From Streptomyces endocoffeicus (GTDB taxonomy: Bacteria; Actinomycetota; Actinomycetes; Streptomycetales; Streptomycetaceae): a stretch of 64,000 bases of DNA. Of the stretch, positions 25,000-33,266 are shown piece by piece; position 1 is the first letter of the stretch, and each line of letters starts with the position of its first letter. A program made the translations under genes and the position numbers. The stretch is taken from positions 124,001 to 188,000 of the forward strand of contig NZ_JAERRG010000006.1 in assembly GCF_016741935.1 (NCBI RefSeq), given 5' to 3'. The notes beneath the pieces are model-generated. The model searched no databases. It saw nothing but the letters and a program-made list of their open reading frames with translations, and was not told the origin of the DNA.

Positions 25000-26109
25000 A
25001 TGAAGACGAAGATCTCCGGCGTCGAGCTGCGGCGGATCGCGATGCCGCTCGTCGCCCCGTTCCGTACCTCCTTCGGCGTGGAGACCATCCGCGATGTGCT
25101 ACTGGTCCGTGTCGTCACCGCCGACCGTGAGGGCTGGGCCGAGTGCGCGGCCATGTCCGAACCTCGCTACTGCTCCGAGTACGTCGACGGTGCGCAGGAC
25201 GTCCTGCGCAGGTTCCTCATCCCCGCCCTGCCGAAGGACGGCCTGGACGCGCAGGCGGTGGGTCGCCTCCTGGAGCCCTTCACGGGCCACCGCATGGCGA
25301 AGTCCGCGCTGGAGACAGCGGTGCTGGACGCCCAACTCCGCGGCGTCGGCGAGTCCTTCGGCGGCTATCTGGGTGCCGCCCGGGACCGGGTGCCCTGCGG
25401 TGTCTCCGTCGGGATCACGGACTCCGTGCCCGCGCTCCTCGACGCCGTGGCGGGATACCTCGCCGAGGGCTATGTCCGGATCAAGCTGAAGATCGAGCCC
25501 GGTTGGGACGTCGAACCCGTACGCGCCGTGCGCGAGCGCTTCGATGACGATCTGCTCCTGCAAGTCGACGCCAACGCCGCCTACACCCTGGCCGACGCAC
25601 AACACCTCGCCCAATTGGACGACTTCCGCCTTCTGCTGATCGAACAGCCGCTGGCCGACGACGACCTGGTCCAGCACGCCGAACTGGCGAAGCTGTTGCG
25701 CACCCCGATCTGCCTGGACGAGTCCATCAAGTCGGCCGCCGACGCCGCGGCGGCCATCTCTCTCGGCTCCTGCTCCGTCATCAACATCAAGCCGGCCCGG
25801 GTCGGCGGCTATCTCGAAGCCCGCCGCATCCACGACCTCGCCCGCGCCCATGGCATCCCCGTCTGGTGCGGCGGCATGCTGGAGACCGGTATCGGCCGCG
25901 CCGCCAATGTCGCCCTGGCCGCCCTGCCGGGCTGCACCCTCCCCGGCGACACCTCCGGCTCCAGCCGCTACTTCGCCACCGACATCACACAGCCGTTCGT
26001 CCTCACCGACGGCCACCTCGAGGTCCCCACCGGCCCCGGCCTCGGCGTCGAGCCGCTGCCCGATGTCCTCAACGAGGTCACCACCTCCAGCGAATGGATA
26101 CCGCTGTGA
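25000..26109 (+). CDS. N-succinyl/N-acyl amino acid racemase (NSAR/OSBS type, copy 2)
   Basis: The 369-residue protein has exactly the length of copy 1 and the same catalytic set shifted by one: K162/K164, D190, E215, D240, K264. It also shares WCGGMLETGIGRAANVALAA and LPGDTSGS. The specificity loop near residues 17-31 differs slightly (PLVAPFRTSFGVETIRD versus PLITPFRTSFGTMTSKD), so the two copies may prefer different side chains. The ATG at 25000 follows AGAGGAG. Confidence 0.9.
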   Translation: MKTKISGVELRRIAMPLVAPFRTSFGVETIRDVLLVRVVTADREGWAECAAMSEPRYCSEYVDGAQDVLRRFLIPALPKDGLDAQAVGRLLEPFTGHRMAKSALETAVLDAQLRGVGESFGGYLGAARDRVPCGVSVGITDSVPALLDAVAGYLAEGYVRIKLKIEPGWDVEPVRAVRERFDDDLLLQVDANAAYTLADAQHLAQLDDFRLLLIEQPLADDDLVQHAELAKLLRTPICLDESIKSAADAAAAISLGSCSVINIKPARVGGYLEARRIHDLARAHGIPVWCGGMLETGIGRAANVALAALPGCTLPGDTSGSSRYFATDITQPFVLTDGHLEVPTGPGLGVEPLPDVLNEVTTSSEWIPL

Positions 26110-26280
26110 GCACGTATCGGGCCTGAGTGACGAGCATGGGGAAGCGCGGACCGCTCTCCGCGATATCCGGGATGCGTGAACGGCAGGGCACCGCGATCGC
26201 GCGGCACCACGGGCCGGGCGATGAGTTTCGCGGATGTCGGAAGTCCACACACGTGGGTTGCGGCGATTCGGCCGGCCCTT

Positions 26281-26300
26281 CCCGGGGCTGCGTCCCCGGG
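26281..26300 (+). terminator. Hairpin upstream of the monooxygenase gene
   Basis: CCCGGGG-CTGCGT-CCCCGGG forms a perfect 7-bp stem between the NSAR operon and the GTG at 26325. It could end the NSAR mRNA or sit in the leader of the next gene. Confidence 0.5.
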
Positions 26301-26324
26301 GATGCGAGAGAAGGGAAGAGCGGC

Positions 26325-26618
26325 GTGTCGGTCATTGTCGCCGGTAAGTTGTATGTGGACCCCAAGGAGAGGGACCGCTTCGTCGAGGGGCACCGCCCCA
26401 TCGTGGAGGCGGCCCGCAGCCGGCCAGGCTGCCTCGACTTGTCCATCTCGCCCGATCCGATCGAGCCGGGCCGCGTGAACAACTTCGAGCACTGGGAGTC
26501 GCAGGAGGCCCTCGACGCCTTCCGGGCGGTGGCACCGCGCCCCTCCGTATCCGTCGACATCAGGGACGACCAGGTATTCAAGCACGAGATCTCGCATACC
26601 GGACTGCCCTTCGGCTGA
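26325..26618 (+). CDS. Antibiotic biosynthesis monooxygenase (ABM) domain protein
   Basis: This 97-residue single-domain protein has the ABM pattern: a short strand (VIVAGKLYV), RDRFVEGHRPIVEAARSRPGC, and FEHWESQEALDAF. Relatives are cofactor-free monooxygenases or heme-degrading and quinol-handling enzymes, usually dimers. The GTG at 26325 follows GAAGGGAAG. Substrate unknown, and a link to the NSAR operon is not evident. Confidence 0.85.
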   Translation: MSVIVAGKLYVDPKERDRFVEGHRPIVEAARSRPGCLDLSISPDPIEPGRVNNFEHWESQEALDAFRAVAPRPSVSVDIRDDQVFKHEISHTGLPFG

Positions 26619-26716
26619 CGGGTTTTGCCGGAGATACCGCCCTCGCCCACCCCGCCCCACGCACAGCTCGACGTCCGTCTCACCACGCACGACACGGTCC
26701 AAGCCCAGCCGGGCCC

Positions 26717-27055
26717 TCAGCGTCCCCGCACCCGGCGGCCCCACCGGCGCAGCAGCCCCCGCCGGGCCCGGGGAGCCCGGGGTCCGGAGGGCCGGCGGCC
26801 CTCCGGACCGAGGCGGCTCGGCGTCCACTGACCGTCGGGGGACAGGATCGGTGCCTTGCGCTCCGCCTGCGCCCGGATCTCGTGGTGGGAGTCATACGCG
26901 GTCACCCGGAACGCCTCGTCGTGGGAGGCCAGAGCCGCCCGCAGGGCCGCGCCGGTGGCACCACGGCGCCGGGCGAGGGACGCCACCCAGCCGAGGAGGC
27001 TCATGAGTGCGGCGAGCACACCGGCGACGATCAGATACGGCAGTAAGTCACCCAT
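26717..27055 (-). CDS. Small membrane protein coupled to the ECF sigma factor
   Basis: The 112-residue protein has one N-terminal membrane segment (LLPYLIVAGVLAALMSLLGW). A soluble part follows with EAFRVTAYDSHHEIRAQAERKAP and a basic tail. Its ATG lies inside the last codons of the sigma gene (8-base overlap), so translation is coupled. Codon 4 is TTA, which would make it depend on the bldA tRNA. It does not look like a classic anti-sigma, but its position makes a regulatory link possible. Family not recognised. Confidence 0.7.
   Translation of the reverse strand: MGDLLPYLIVAGVLAALMSLLGWVASLARRRGATGAALRAALASHDEAFRVTAYDSHHEIRAQAERKAPILSPDGQWTPSRLGPEGRRPSGPRAPRARRGLLRRWGRRVRGR
26781..26809. 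terminator. Strong 13-bp hairpin inside the small membrane protein gene
   Basis: GGTCCGGAGGGCC-GGC-GGCCCTCCGGACC is a perfect inverted repeat with a 3-base loop, in the part encoding the basic tail. It may terminate transcription from either side or stabilise the mRNA. Confidence 0.6.
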
Positions 27056-27992
27056 GGGCCGAGGCTACGTGAGGCCGTACGTCGTCGAGCAGGCCCAGTT
27101 CCAGACGGCCCAGCCGCACGGGGTCGGCGATCACCTCGTACGCGGCGATCCTCCCGTCCTCGACGGTGACGGTCAGGGCGAGGAGCAGCCGGCCGCGCGG
27201 GGCCACGACCACCCCTACGGACCCGTTCACCAGCGCGGGCTCCGCGAACCGCGCCCTCGGCGCGAAACCGGCGGTCTCCTCCGCCACCGCCCGCGCACCG
27301 CGGGCCACCGTGGGCACCCCCTCGGGCAGGGCGGCGCGGTCGGCACGCCGGACGACATCCGGGTCGAGCACCGCGAGCAGCGCCTCCATGTCGCCGCCGC
27401 GCGCGGCGGCGAGGAAGGCGTCGACGGTGCGCCGCTGCCGGTCCAACTCGGCGCGGGGCACGGCCGCGACGCCCCGCACCTTCTGGCGGGCGCGGCTGGC
27501 GAGCTTCTTCGCGGCGACCGGTGAGCGCTCCACGATGGGCGCGATCCGGTCGAACGGCACCGCGAACACATCGTGCAGCACAAAGGCGATCCGCTCGGCC
27601 GGGCCCAGCGTGTCCAGCACCACGAGCAGCGCCCTGCCGACCGAGTCGGCCAGCACCGCCTCGTCCTCCGGACCGCCGCCGTCCCCGGTCTCCCGGGCCA
27701 TCTCGGGCAGCTCCTGGCCGACCGGTTCCTCCCGGCGCGCGGTGCGGGAGCGCAGCATGTCCAGGCAGATCCGGGAGACGACCGTCCGCAGCCAGCCGGT
27801 CAGGTTCCCGACCGCCTCGGCGTCCGCGCGGCTGAGCCGCAGCCATGTCTCCTGTACGGCGTCGTCCGCCTCGCTGAGCGAGCCGAGCATCCGGTAGGCG
27901 ACCGCCCGCAGCCGGCCGCGGTGCGTCTCGAAGCGCTCCGCCAGCGCGTCCTGTGGGTGCCGGTGTTCGTTTCCCGGTTTCCGCCCGTCCAT
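27048..27992 (-). CDS. ECF41-type RNA polymerase sigma factor with SnoaL-like tail
   Basis: The 314-residue sigma factor has region 2 (RGRLRAVAYRMLGSLSEADDAVQETWLRL) and the ECF41-like GWLRTVVSRICLDMLRSR. Region 4 (AFVLHDVFAVPFDRIAPIVERS) follows, then a fused C-terminal SnoaL-like domain of about 120 residues. In ECF41 factors the tail both activates and restrains the sigma and replaces an anti-sigma. Typical targets are nearby oxidoreductases, and an Old Yellow Enzyme gene lies divergent here with a matching promoter-like element. Confidence 0.9.
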   Translation of the reverse strand: MDGRKPGNEHRHPQDALAERFETHRGRLRAVAYRMLGSLSEADDAVQETWLRLSRADAEAVGNLTGWLRTVVSRICLDMLRSRTARREEPVGQELPEMARETGDGGGPEDEAVLADSVGRALLVVLDTLGPAERIAFVLHDVFAVPFDRIAPIVERSPVAAKKLASRARQKVRGVAAVPRAELDRQRRTVDAFLAAARGGDMEALLAVLDPDVVRRADRAALPEGVPTVARGARAVAEETAGFAPRARFAEPALVNGSVGVVVAPRGRLLLALTVTVEDGRIAAYEVIADPVRLGRLELGLLDDVRPHVASAHG

Positions 27993-28016
27993 CGGTCACC
28001 TTTCCTCGCCGCGCTC

Positions 28017-28043
28017 CGTCACTTCCTCAGACGTAACCACGAC
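28017..28043 (+). promoter_or_regulatory. Candidate ECF41 promoter for the OYE gene
   Basis: CGTCACT-N16-CGAC resembles the published ECF41 consensus (TGTCACA, about 16 bases, CGTC). It lies 37 bases upstream of the OYE start, directly beside the sigma gene. Confidence 0.45.
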
Positions 28044-28079
28044 GTATCCCACGCGGCAGAGGTGACGAGGAGAGACATC

Positions 28080-29207
28080 ATGACCACCACCTGTTCGACC
28101 GTCCTGGACCAGCCGCTGCTGCGCCCGGTGGAGCTGGGGGACCTCCGGCTGCCCAACCGGGTGGTGATGGCCCCCATGACCCGGGCCCGGGCCACGGGCG
28201 AGGGGCTGGTCCCGAACGGTATGCACACGGACTACTACGGTCAGCGGGCCGGGGCCGGGCTGATCGTCACCGAGGGGACCTGGGTGAGCGAGCGGGCCAT
28301 CGGCTTCCCGAACGTCCCCGGTGTCCACAGCGAGGAGCAGATCGGCGGGTGGCGCCGGGTCACCGACGTCGTCCACGCCCTCGGCGGCCGGATCGTGCTG
28401 CAGCTGTGGCACACCGGCGCCGCCTCGCACCCCGACCACCTCGGGGGCGCCCTTCCGGCCGGTCCGTCGGCGGTCGACCCCCGGGAGCGGACCTACACCC
28501 CCGGCGGGCCCAAGGCCACGGTCACCCCGCGGGAGATGACGACCACCGATATCCGGGACACGGTGGCGGAGTACGGCGCGGCCGCGGTGAACGCCCGCCG
28601 CGCCGGTTTCGACGGCGTCGAGGTGCACGCCCTGGGCCCGTTCCTGATCCCGCAGTTCCTCAATCCACGGCTGAACCGCCGCCGCGACGCCTACGGCGGC
28701 GACCCGGCCGGGCGGCGGCGACTGCTGATGGAGATCGTGGACGCGGCGGCCGCGGCCTGGGACGGCCGCCGGGTGGGCGTGCGCCTGTCGCCGTACTGGA
28801 CCGCCGAGCGGTTCACCGCCGACGAGCGGACGCTCGCCGACTACGACGCGCTCGTGGCGGAGCTGTGCGACCACCCCGTGGCCTATCTGCATCTGCGGGG
28901 GCCGGCCCCCGCCGCGCCGGGCGCCGCCCCGGACCATGACCCCTTCGCCCGCTACCGGCGCCGCTTCGACGGCCCGCTGATCGCCAACCACGGCTTCGAC
29001 CGGGAGACCGGCAACGCGCTGATCGACGCCGGGCTCGCGGACGCCGTCTCCTACGCCACCCACTTCGTGGCCAACCCCGACCTCGTGGCCCGGTTCGCCC
29101 TGGACCGCGAGCTGGCGGCGGGCGACCCGGGCACGTACTACACCGGCGGGGCGGGCGGCTATGTCGACTATCCGGCGAGCCGCTGGGGGGACGGCGTCAG
29201 GCGCTGA
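28080..29207 (+). CDS. Old Yellow Enzyme family FMN oxidoreductase
   Basis: The 375-residue TIM-barrel protein opens with LLRPVELGDLRLPNRVVMAPMTRARA and has the LQLWHTG segment near 107-113 and LNRRRDAYGGD near 198-208, as in alkene reductases. The substrate-binding motif, normally HGANGYL, reads HALGPFL (183-189). His183 is kept, but the Asn is Gly186 and the proton-donor Tyr is Phe188. The enzyme may therefore use a different substrate or chemistry. It is divergent from the ECF41 gene. Its stop lies 11 bases inside the convergent uppP gene. Confidence 0.88.
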   Translation: MTTTCSTVLDQPLLRPVELGDLRLPNRVVMAPMTRARATGEGLVPNGMHTDYYGQRAGAGLIVTEGTWVSERAIGFPNVPGVHSEEQIGGWRRVTDVVHALGGRIVLQLWHTGAASHPDHLGGALPAGPSAVDPRERTYTPGGPKATVTPREMTTTDIRDTVAEYGAAAVNARRAGFDGVEVHALGPFLIPQFLNPRLNRRRDAYGGDPAGRRRLLMEIVDAAAAAWDGRRVGVRLSPYWTAERFTADERTLADYDALVAELCDHPVAYLHLRGPAPAAPGAAPDHDPFARYRRRFDGPLIANHGFDRETGNALIDAGLADAVSYATHFVANPDLVARFALDRELAAGDPGTYYTGGAGGYVDYPASRWGDGVRR

Positions 29208-30033
29208 GGACGCCCGTGCCGAGCAGCCCGAACAGCGCCACACCGATCACGATCCGGTAGATCACGAAGGCGTTGAACGAATGCTTGGCGACGAACTTCA
29301 GCAGCCAGGAGATGGAGGCGTAGGCCACCGCGAACGACACCACCGTGCCGACCGCGAGCGGCATCGCGCCCACGCCACCGCCCATGGCGTCCTTGAGCTC
29401 GTAGAGCCCCGCGCCGGTCAGCGACGGAATGCCCAGGAAGAACGAGAGCCGGGTGGCGGCCACCCGGTCCAGGTCGAGCATCAGGCCGGTGGCCATCGTG
29501 GCGCCCGAGCGGGAGAAGCCGGGGAAGAGCAGCGCCAGGATCTGCGAGGAGCCGACCAGCATCGCGTCCTTGACGCTGGTGTCGTCCTCCCCGCGCTTGT
29601 GGCGGCCCATCCGGTCGGCCAGCCACATCAGCCCGCTGCCCACGATCAGCGAGGCGGCCACCACCCACAGGGAGGCGAGCGGGCCCTCGATCAGCGGCTT
29701 GGCCGCCAGGCCCACGACCACGATGGGGATCGTGGCGTAGATGACCCACCAGGCGAACTTGTAGTCGTGGTGGTACCGCTCCTCGCGGTTGACCAGCCCC
29801 CGCGCCCATGCGGTGGCGAAGCGGCGGATGTCGCTGAAGAAGTACAGCAGGACGGCGGCGATGGCGCCGACCTGGATCACCGCGGTGAAGGCCACGACGG
29901 ACTTGTCGTCCACCGGGATGTCCATCAGCCCCTCAGTGATCTTGAGGTGGCCGGTGGACGAGACCGGGAGGAATTCCGTGACCCCCTCCACGACGCCGAG
30001 AACGACGGCCTGTCCGATGTTGATCGCGCTCAC
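29197..30033 (-). CDS. uppP: Undecaprenyl-diphosphatase UppP
   Basis: The 278-residue integral membrane phosphatase recycles undecaprenyl pyrophosphate to the monophosphate for peptidoglycan synthesis and gives low-level bacitracin resistance. Both family motifs are present: VEGVTEFLPVSSTGH near the N-terminus and FPGFSRSGATMATG in the middle, with about eight membrane segments. The GTG at 30033 gives the usual family length; an in-frame GTG at 30075 would add 14 residues. Confidence 0.93.
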   Translation of the reverse strand: MSAINIGQAVVLGVVEGVTEFLPVSSTGHLKITEGLMDIPVDDKSVVAFTAVIQVGAIAAVLLYFFSDIRRFATAWARGLVNREERYHHDYKFAWWVIYATIPIVVVGLAAKPLIEGPLASLWVVAASLIVGSGLMWLADRMGRHKRGEDDTSVKDAMLVGSSQILALLFPGFSRSGATMATGLMLDLDRVAATRLSFFLGIPSLTGAGLYELKDAMGGGVGAMPLAVGTVVSFAVAYASISWLLKFVAKHSFNAFVIYRIVIGVALFGLLGTGVLSA

Positions 30034-30189
30034 GTGGTCCGTCCCGCCGGTGTCTTTCCGTGATCGGTTGTCCACGGGACGGTAGACGATGAGTCGGGAC
30101 GGTGGCCAATCAGCGAACGGCCCGCCGGGATCGGGCGTCGCCGCGGCCCGTGCCCGTACGAAGCGGGAGCACGGGCCGCCGCGGGAGGG

Positions 30190-30591
30190 TCAGGCGGCCG
30201 GGCCGGAGCCGCTGAGCAGGCTCCGCACGCCGTTGGCCGAGAGGGTGACGGCCTCCGGGGCGCCCGCGTCGATGGTCAGCGAGAGCTCTTCGGAGGGCCA
30301 TCCCTGGGCCAGCGCGCCCAGCGGCACCAGGTGGTACCGCTCGATCTGGGGCAGGGCCTGGTGCATCCGGGCCGGAGTGGTGAAGACCGGTACCAGCTGC
30401 GCGCCGTCCTCCTGCTGGAACACGGGCAGGGTCACGGCCTGCGGGTCCGTCTCCTCTCCGGTCTCGGCGGAAGGGAGGAGGACCTCACTGTTGGCAAGGG
30501 TGTTCAGCGCCGACTCGTCCGCCCGGTCGGCCGCCAGCTCGCCTAGGGCCTGCTGGGTGGCGGAGACGTTTTCATCGGAAGGGCTGGTCAT
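30190..30591 (-). CDS. SseB-family N-terminal domain protein
   Basis: The 133-residue acidic protein has the pattern VTLPVFQQEDGAQLVPVFTT, then LPQIERYHLVPLGALAQGW and LTIDAGAPEAVTLS. This is typical of SseB-like (enhanced serine sensitivity) domains common in actinobacteria. Function is poorly known. An in-frame ATG at 30603 is an alternative start. Confidence 0.7.
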   Translation of the reverse strand: MTSPSDENVSATQQALGELAADRADESALNTLANSEVLLPSAETGEETDPQAVTLPVFQQEDGAQLVPVFTTPARMHQALPQIERYHLVPLGALAQGWPSEELSLTIDAGAPEAVTLSANGVRSLLSGSGPAA

Positions 30592-30751
30592 GATTCCGTC
30601 CATGGATCGGGTTTTGGGTCTTCATGGGTTTCTGGGTCCCAGAGCGGCTCGAGTGAACAGCCGCGGCTGGCTCGAATACCCCGCCTCAGGGAACTCACAC
30701 GTCCCGTTCCGCCTCGATTCCTCCGCGGTCCATGGAGGCATATGCCCCGGG

Positions 30752-32257
30752 CTACGACGCGGCCCAGCCCAGCGACCTCTCGACCGCCCGCCGCCAGTTC
30801 TCGTACTCCGCCTCCCGCCGCGCGGGGTCCATCGTGGGCATCCACTGGGCCGCGCGGTGCCAGTTGCGGCGCAGCCCCTCCAGATCCGGCCAGTAGCCGG
30901 AGGCGAGCCCCGCGGCGTAGGCGGCGCCGAGGGAGACGGTCTCGGAGACCATGGGCCGCACCACGGGCATGTCCAGGACATCGGCCAGGAACTGCATCAG
31001 CAGATTGTTGGAGGTCATCCCGCCGTCCACCTTCAGCCCGCGCAGCGGCCGAGGTGAGTCGGCGTTGATGGCGTCGACCACCTCCCGGGTCTGCCACCCG
31101 GTGGCCTCCAGGACGGCCCGGGCCAGATGCCCCCTGGTGATGTACGAGGTGAGCCCCACGATCACCCCGCGCGCGTCGCTGCGCCAGTGCGGGGCGAACA
31201 GCCCGGAGAAGGCGGGGACGATGTAGCAGCCGCCGTTGTCCTCGACGCCGCGGGCGAGGGTCTCGATCTCGGGGGCGCTGTGGATCAGCCCCAGGCGGTC
31301 GCGGAACCACTGCACCAGCGAGCCGGTGACGGCGATCGGACCCTCCAGGGCGTAGACCGGCGGTTCGCCGCCGACCTTGTAGCCCACCGTGGTCAGCAGC
31401 CCGTGCCGGGACCGTACGAGCTCGGTGCCGGTGTTGACCAGGAGGAAGCTGCCGGTGCCATAGGTGCACTTCGCCTCGCCGGGGGCGAAGCACGTCTGCC
31501 CGAACAGCGCCGCCTGCTGATCGCCGAGGGCGGCGCAGATCGGGACGTCCGGCAGCAGGGCGCGGGCCATGCCGTAGCACTCGGCGGAGGAGCGGATCTC
31601 CGGCAGCATCGCCCGGGGCACATCGAAATAGGCCAGCAGTTCATCGTCCCAGGCCAGGCTGCGGATGTTCATCAGCATGGTGCGGCTGGCGTTGGTGGCG
31701 TCGGTCAGATGCAGTCCGCCGTCGGGCCCTCCGGTGAGGTTCCAGATCAGCCAGCTCTCCATGGTGCCGAACAGCACCTCGCCGCGCTCCGCGCGCTCGC
31801 GCAAGCCGTCGACATGGTCGAACAGCCAGCGCAGCCGGGGCGCGGAGAAGTAGGTCGTGGGCGACAGACCGCAGCGTTCCAGGAAGAAGTCGTCACCGGT
31901 GGTCCGCCGCAGCTCCTCGACATAGCCGCTGGTACGGGTGTCCTGCCAGGTGATGGCGCGGCCCACCGGAACGCCGGTGCGCCGGTCCCAGACCACCGTG
32001 GTCTCGCGCTGATTGGCGATGCCGATCGCCGCGATCTGCTCGGGCCGGATCCCCGCGCCCTCCAGGGCCCGGGGGACGACGACACGGCGCAGATGGGACC
32101 AGATCTCGGTGGGGTCGTGCTCGGCCCAGCCGGGCCTGGCGAAGTACTGCTCATGTTCTCGCTGGCCGACCGAGACCAGCCGTCCCTGGTGGTCGAAGAG
32201 GATGCACCGGGTGGACATGGTGCCCTGGTCGATGGACATCACATAGCGTTCAACCAT
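30752..32257 (-). CDS. glpK: Glycerol kinase
   Basis: The 501-residue FGGY kinase has the glycerol kinase layout: SIDQGTMSTRCILFD (phosphate loop; the usual second Thr of DQGTT is Met), NQRETTVVWDRRTG, ITWQDTRTS, GDQQAALFGQ, and KVDGGMTSNNLLMQFLAD. It phosphorylates glycerol to glycerol 3-phosphate. An IclR regulator gene lies 43 bases upstream in the same direction, like gylR in S. coelicolor, but no glpF facilitator or glpD is adjacent. It is probably a second kinase copy or a related polyol kinase. Confidence 0.9.
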   Translation of the reverse strand: MVERYVMSIDQGTMSTRCILFDHQGRLVSVGQREHEQYFARPGWAEHDPTEIWSHLRRVVVPRALEGAGIRPEQIAAIGIANQRETTVVWDRRTGVPVGRAITWQDTRTSGYVEELRRTTGDDFFLERCGLSPTTYFSAPRLRWLFDHVDGLRERAERGEVLFGTMESWLIWNLTGGPDGGLHLTDATNASRTMLMNIRSLAWDDELLAYFDVPRAMLPEIRSSAECYGMARALLPDVPICAALGDQQAALFGQTCFAPGEAKCTYGTGSFLLVNTGTELVRSRHGLLTTVGYKVGGEPPVYALEGPIAVTGSLVQWFRDRLGLIHSAPEIETLARGVEDNGGCYIVPAFSGLFAPHWRSDARGVIVGLTSYITRGHLARAVLEATGWQTREVVDAINADSPRPLRGLKVDGGMTSNNLLMQFLADVLDMPVVRPMVSETVSLGAAYAAGLASGYWPDLEGLRRNWHRAAQWMPTMDPARREAEYENWRRAVERSLGWAAS

Positions 32258-32300
32258 GGCCTGGCCTGCCTTCGGGCGGGTTGGAGCAGGGCATGGGGCA

Positions 32301-33068
32301 TCACCAGCGGGTCGCGCCGAGATCGCGGGAGATCGCCCGGGAGGCGTCGCGCGTCAGCCCGACGAGCGAGCCGTGCGGCCGTCCCTTGCTGTCGCAGAGG
32401 CGGTCCATGGCGCCGGAGATGCCGACGGCGCCCACCACCAGGCCGCCCTGTCCGCGGATCGGCGCGGCGATATCCGCCTCGCCCATCATCATTTCCTGTG
32501 CCGCGAACGCCCACCCGGTGTCGCGGATCTCGGCCAGCGCCCGGCTCAGCCGCTGGGGGGAGTCGAGCGTGTGCCGGGTGTAGCTCTCCAGTTCGGTTTC
32601 CATGAGCGGCTCCAGGGGAGTCGCCCCGTACGCCAGCAAGATCTTGCCCAGCGCACTGGCGTGCAGGGGCAGCAGCGAGCCCACGTCCAGGGTCTGGAAG
32701 GTGTCATCGGGCCGGAAGACGTGGTGGACGATGAGGACCTTGCCCTCCAGGGGCACCCCGAGGCGGACCGCCTCACCGCTGCGCGCGGCCAGGGCGTCGG
32801 TCCAGTTGATGGAGCGGGACCGCAGCTCGTTGATGTCGAGATAGCTGGTCCCCAGGTGCAGCAGCGCCGCGCCGAGCTGGTACTTCCCCGTCGCCTTGTC
32901 CTGTTCGACGAAGTCGACGCTCTGCAGGGTGCGCAGGATGCCGTGGGCGGTGCCCTTCGCGAGGCCGAGCGAGGCCGCCACCTCGCCCAGACTGAGCCGA
33001 CCGGACCCCTGGGCGAGCAGCCGCAGGATCGCCGCCGCCCGCTCGATGGACTGCACCGGGCCGGCCAT
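32301..33068 (-). CDS. IclR-family regulator (GylR-like)
   Basis: The 255-residue protein starts with QSIERAAAILRLLAQ and a winged helix (SLGEVAASLGLAKGTAHGILRTL), followed by the IclR effector domain (LPLHASALGKILLAY, then GWAFAAQEMMMGEADIAAPI). Streptomyces GylR, of this family, represses glycerol genes. Placement directly ahead of glpK supports that role. A 14-bp palindrome lies 48 bases upstream of its start. Confidence 0.9.
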   Translation of the reverse strand: MAGPVQSIERAAAILRLLAQGSGRLSLGEVAASLGLAKGTAHGILRTLQSVDFVEQDKATGKYQLGAALLHLGTSYLDINELRSRSINWTDALAARSGEAVRLGVPLEGKVLIVHHVFRPDDTFQTLDVGSLLPLHASALGKILLAYGATPLEPLMETELESYTRHTLDSPQRLSRALAEIRDTGWAFAAQEMMMGEADIAAPIRGQGGLVVGAVGISGAMDRLCDSKGRPHGSLVGLTRDASRAISRDLGATRW

Positions 33069-33116
33069 GTCGCGATCGTAGCTCTTCGGCCAGTGGCACA
33101 GCCTGTCGGCGTGGAC

Positions 33117-33130
33117 GCCGAACGTTCGGC
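33117..33130. promoter_or_regulatory. Palindromic operator GCCGAACGTTCGGC
   Basis: This perfect 14-bp palindrome lies between the divergent IclR and ATPase genes. It is likely the autoregulatory site of the IclR protein and overlaps where its promoter should be. Confidence 0.55.
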
Positions 33131-33148
33131 AATGCCGACCCGGGTTCG

Positions 33149-33177
33149 TTGACCCCGGCGGTTGGCGCCCATAGCGT
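33149..33177 (+). promoter_or_regulatory. Principal-sigma promoter TTGACC-N17-TAGCGT
   Basis: A close match to the HrdB consensus with optimal 17-base spacing. It faces the ATP-binding protein gene, whose GTG is 89 bases past the -10. Confidence 0.65.
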
Positions 33178-33266
33178 CCGTATCGGGACAAGAAGAGCAG
33201 TATGCCGAAAGGTGCCCCGAAGGGCGCCCGGCAGAGAGGCACAACCCGGCTTGGAGAGGAGGAGAC

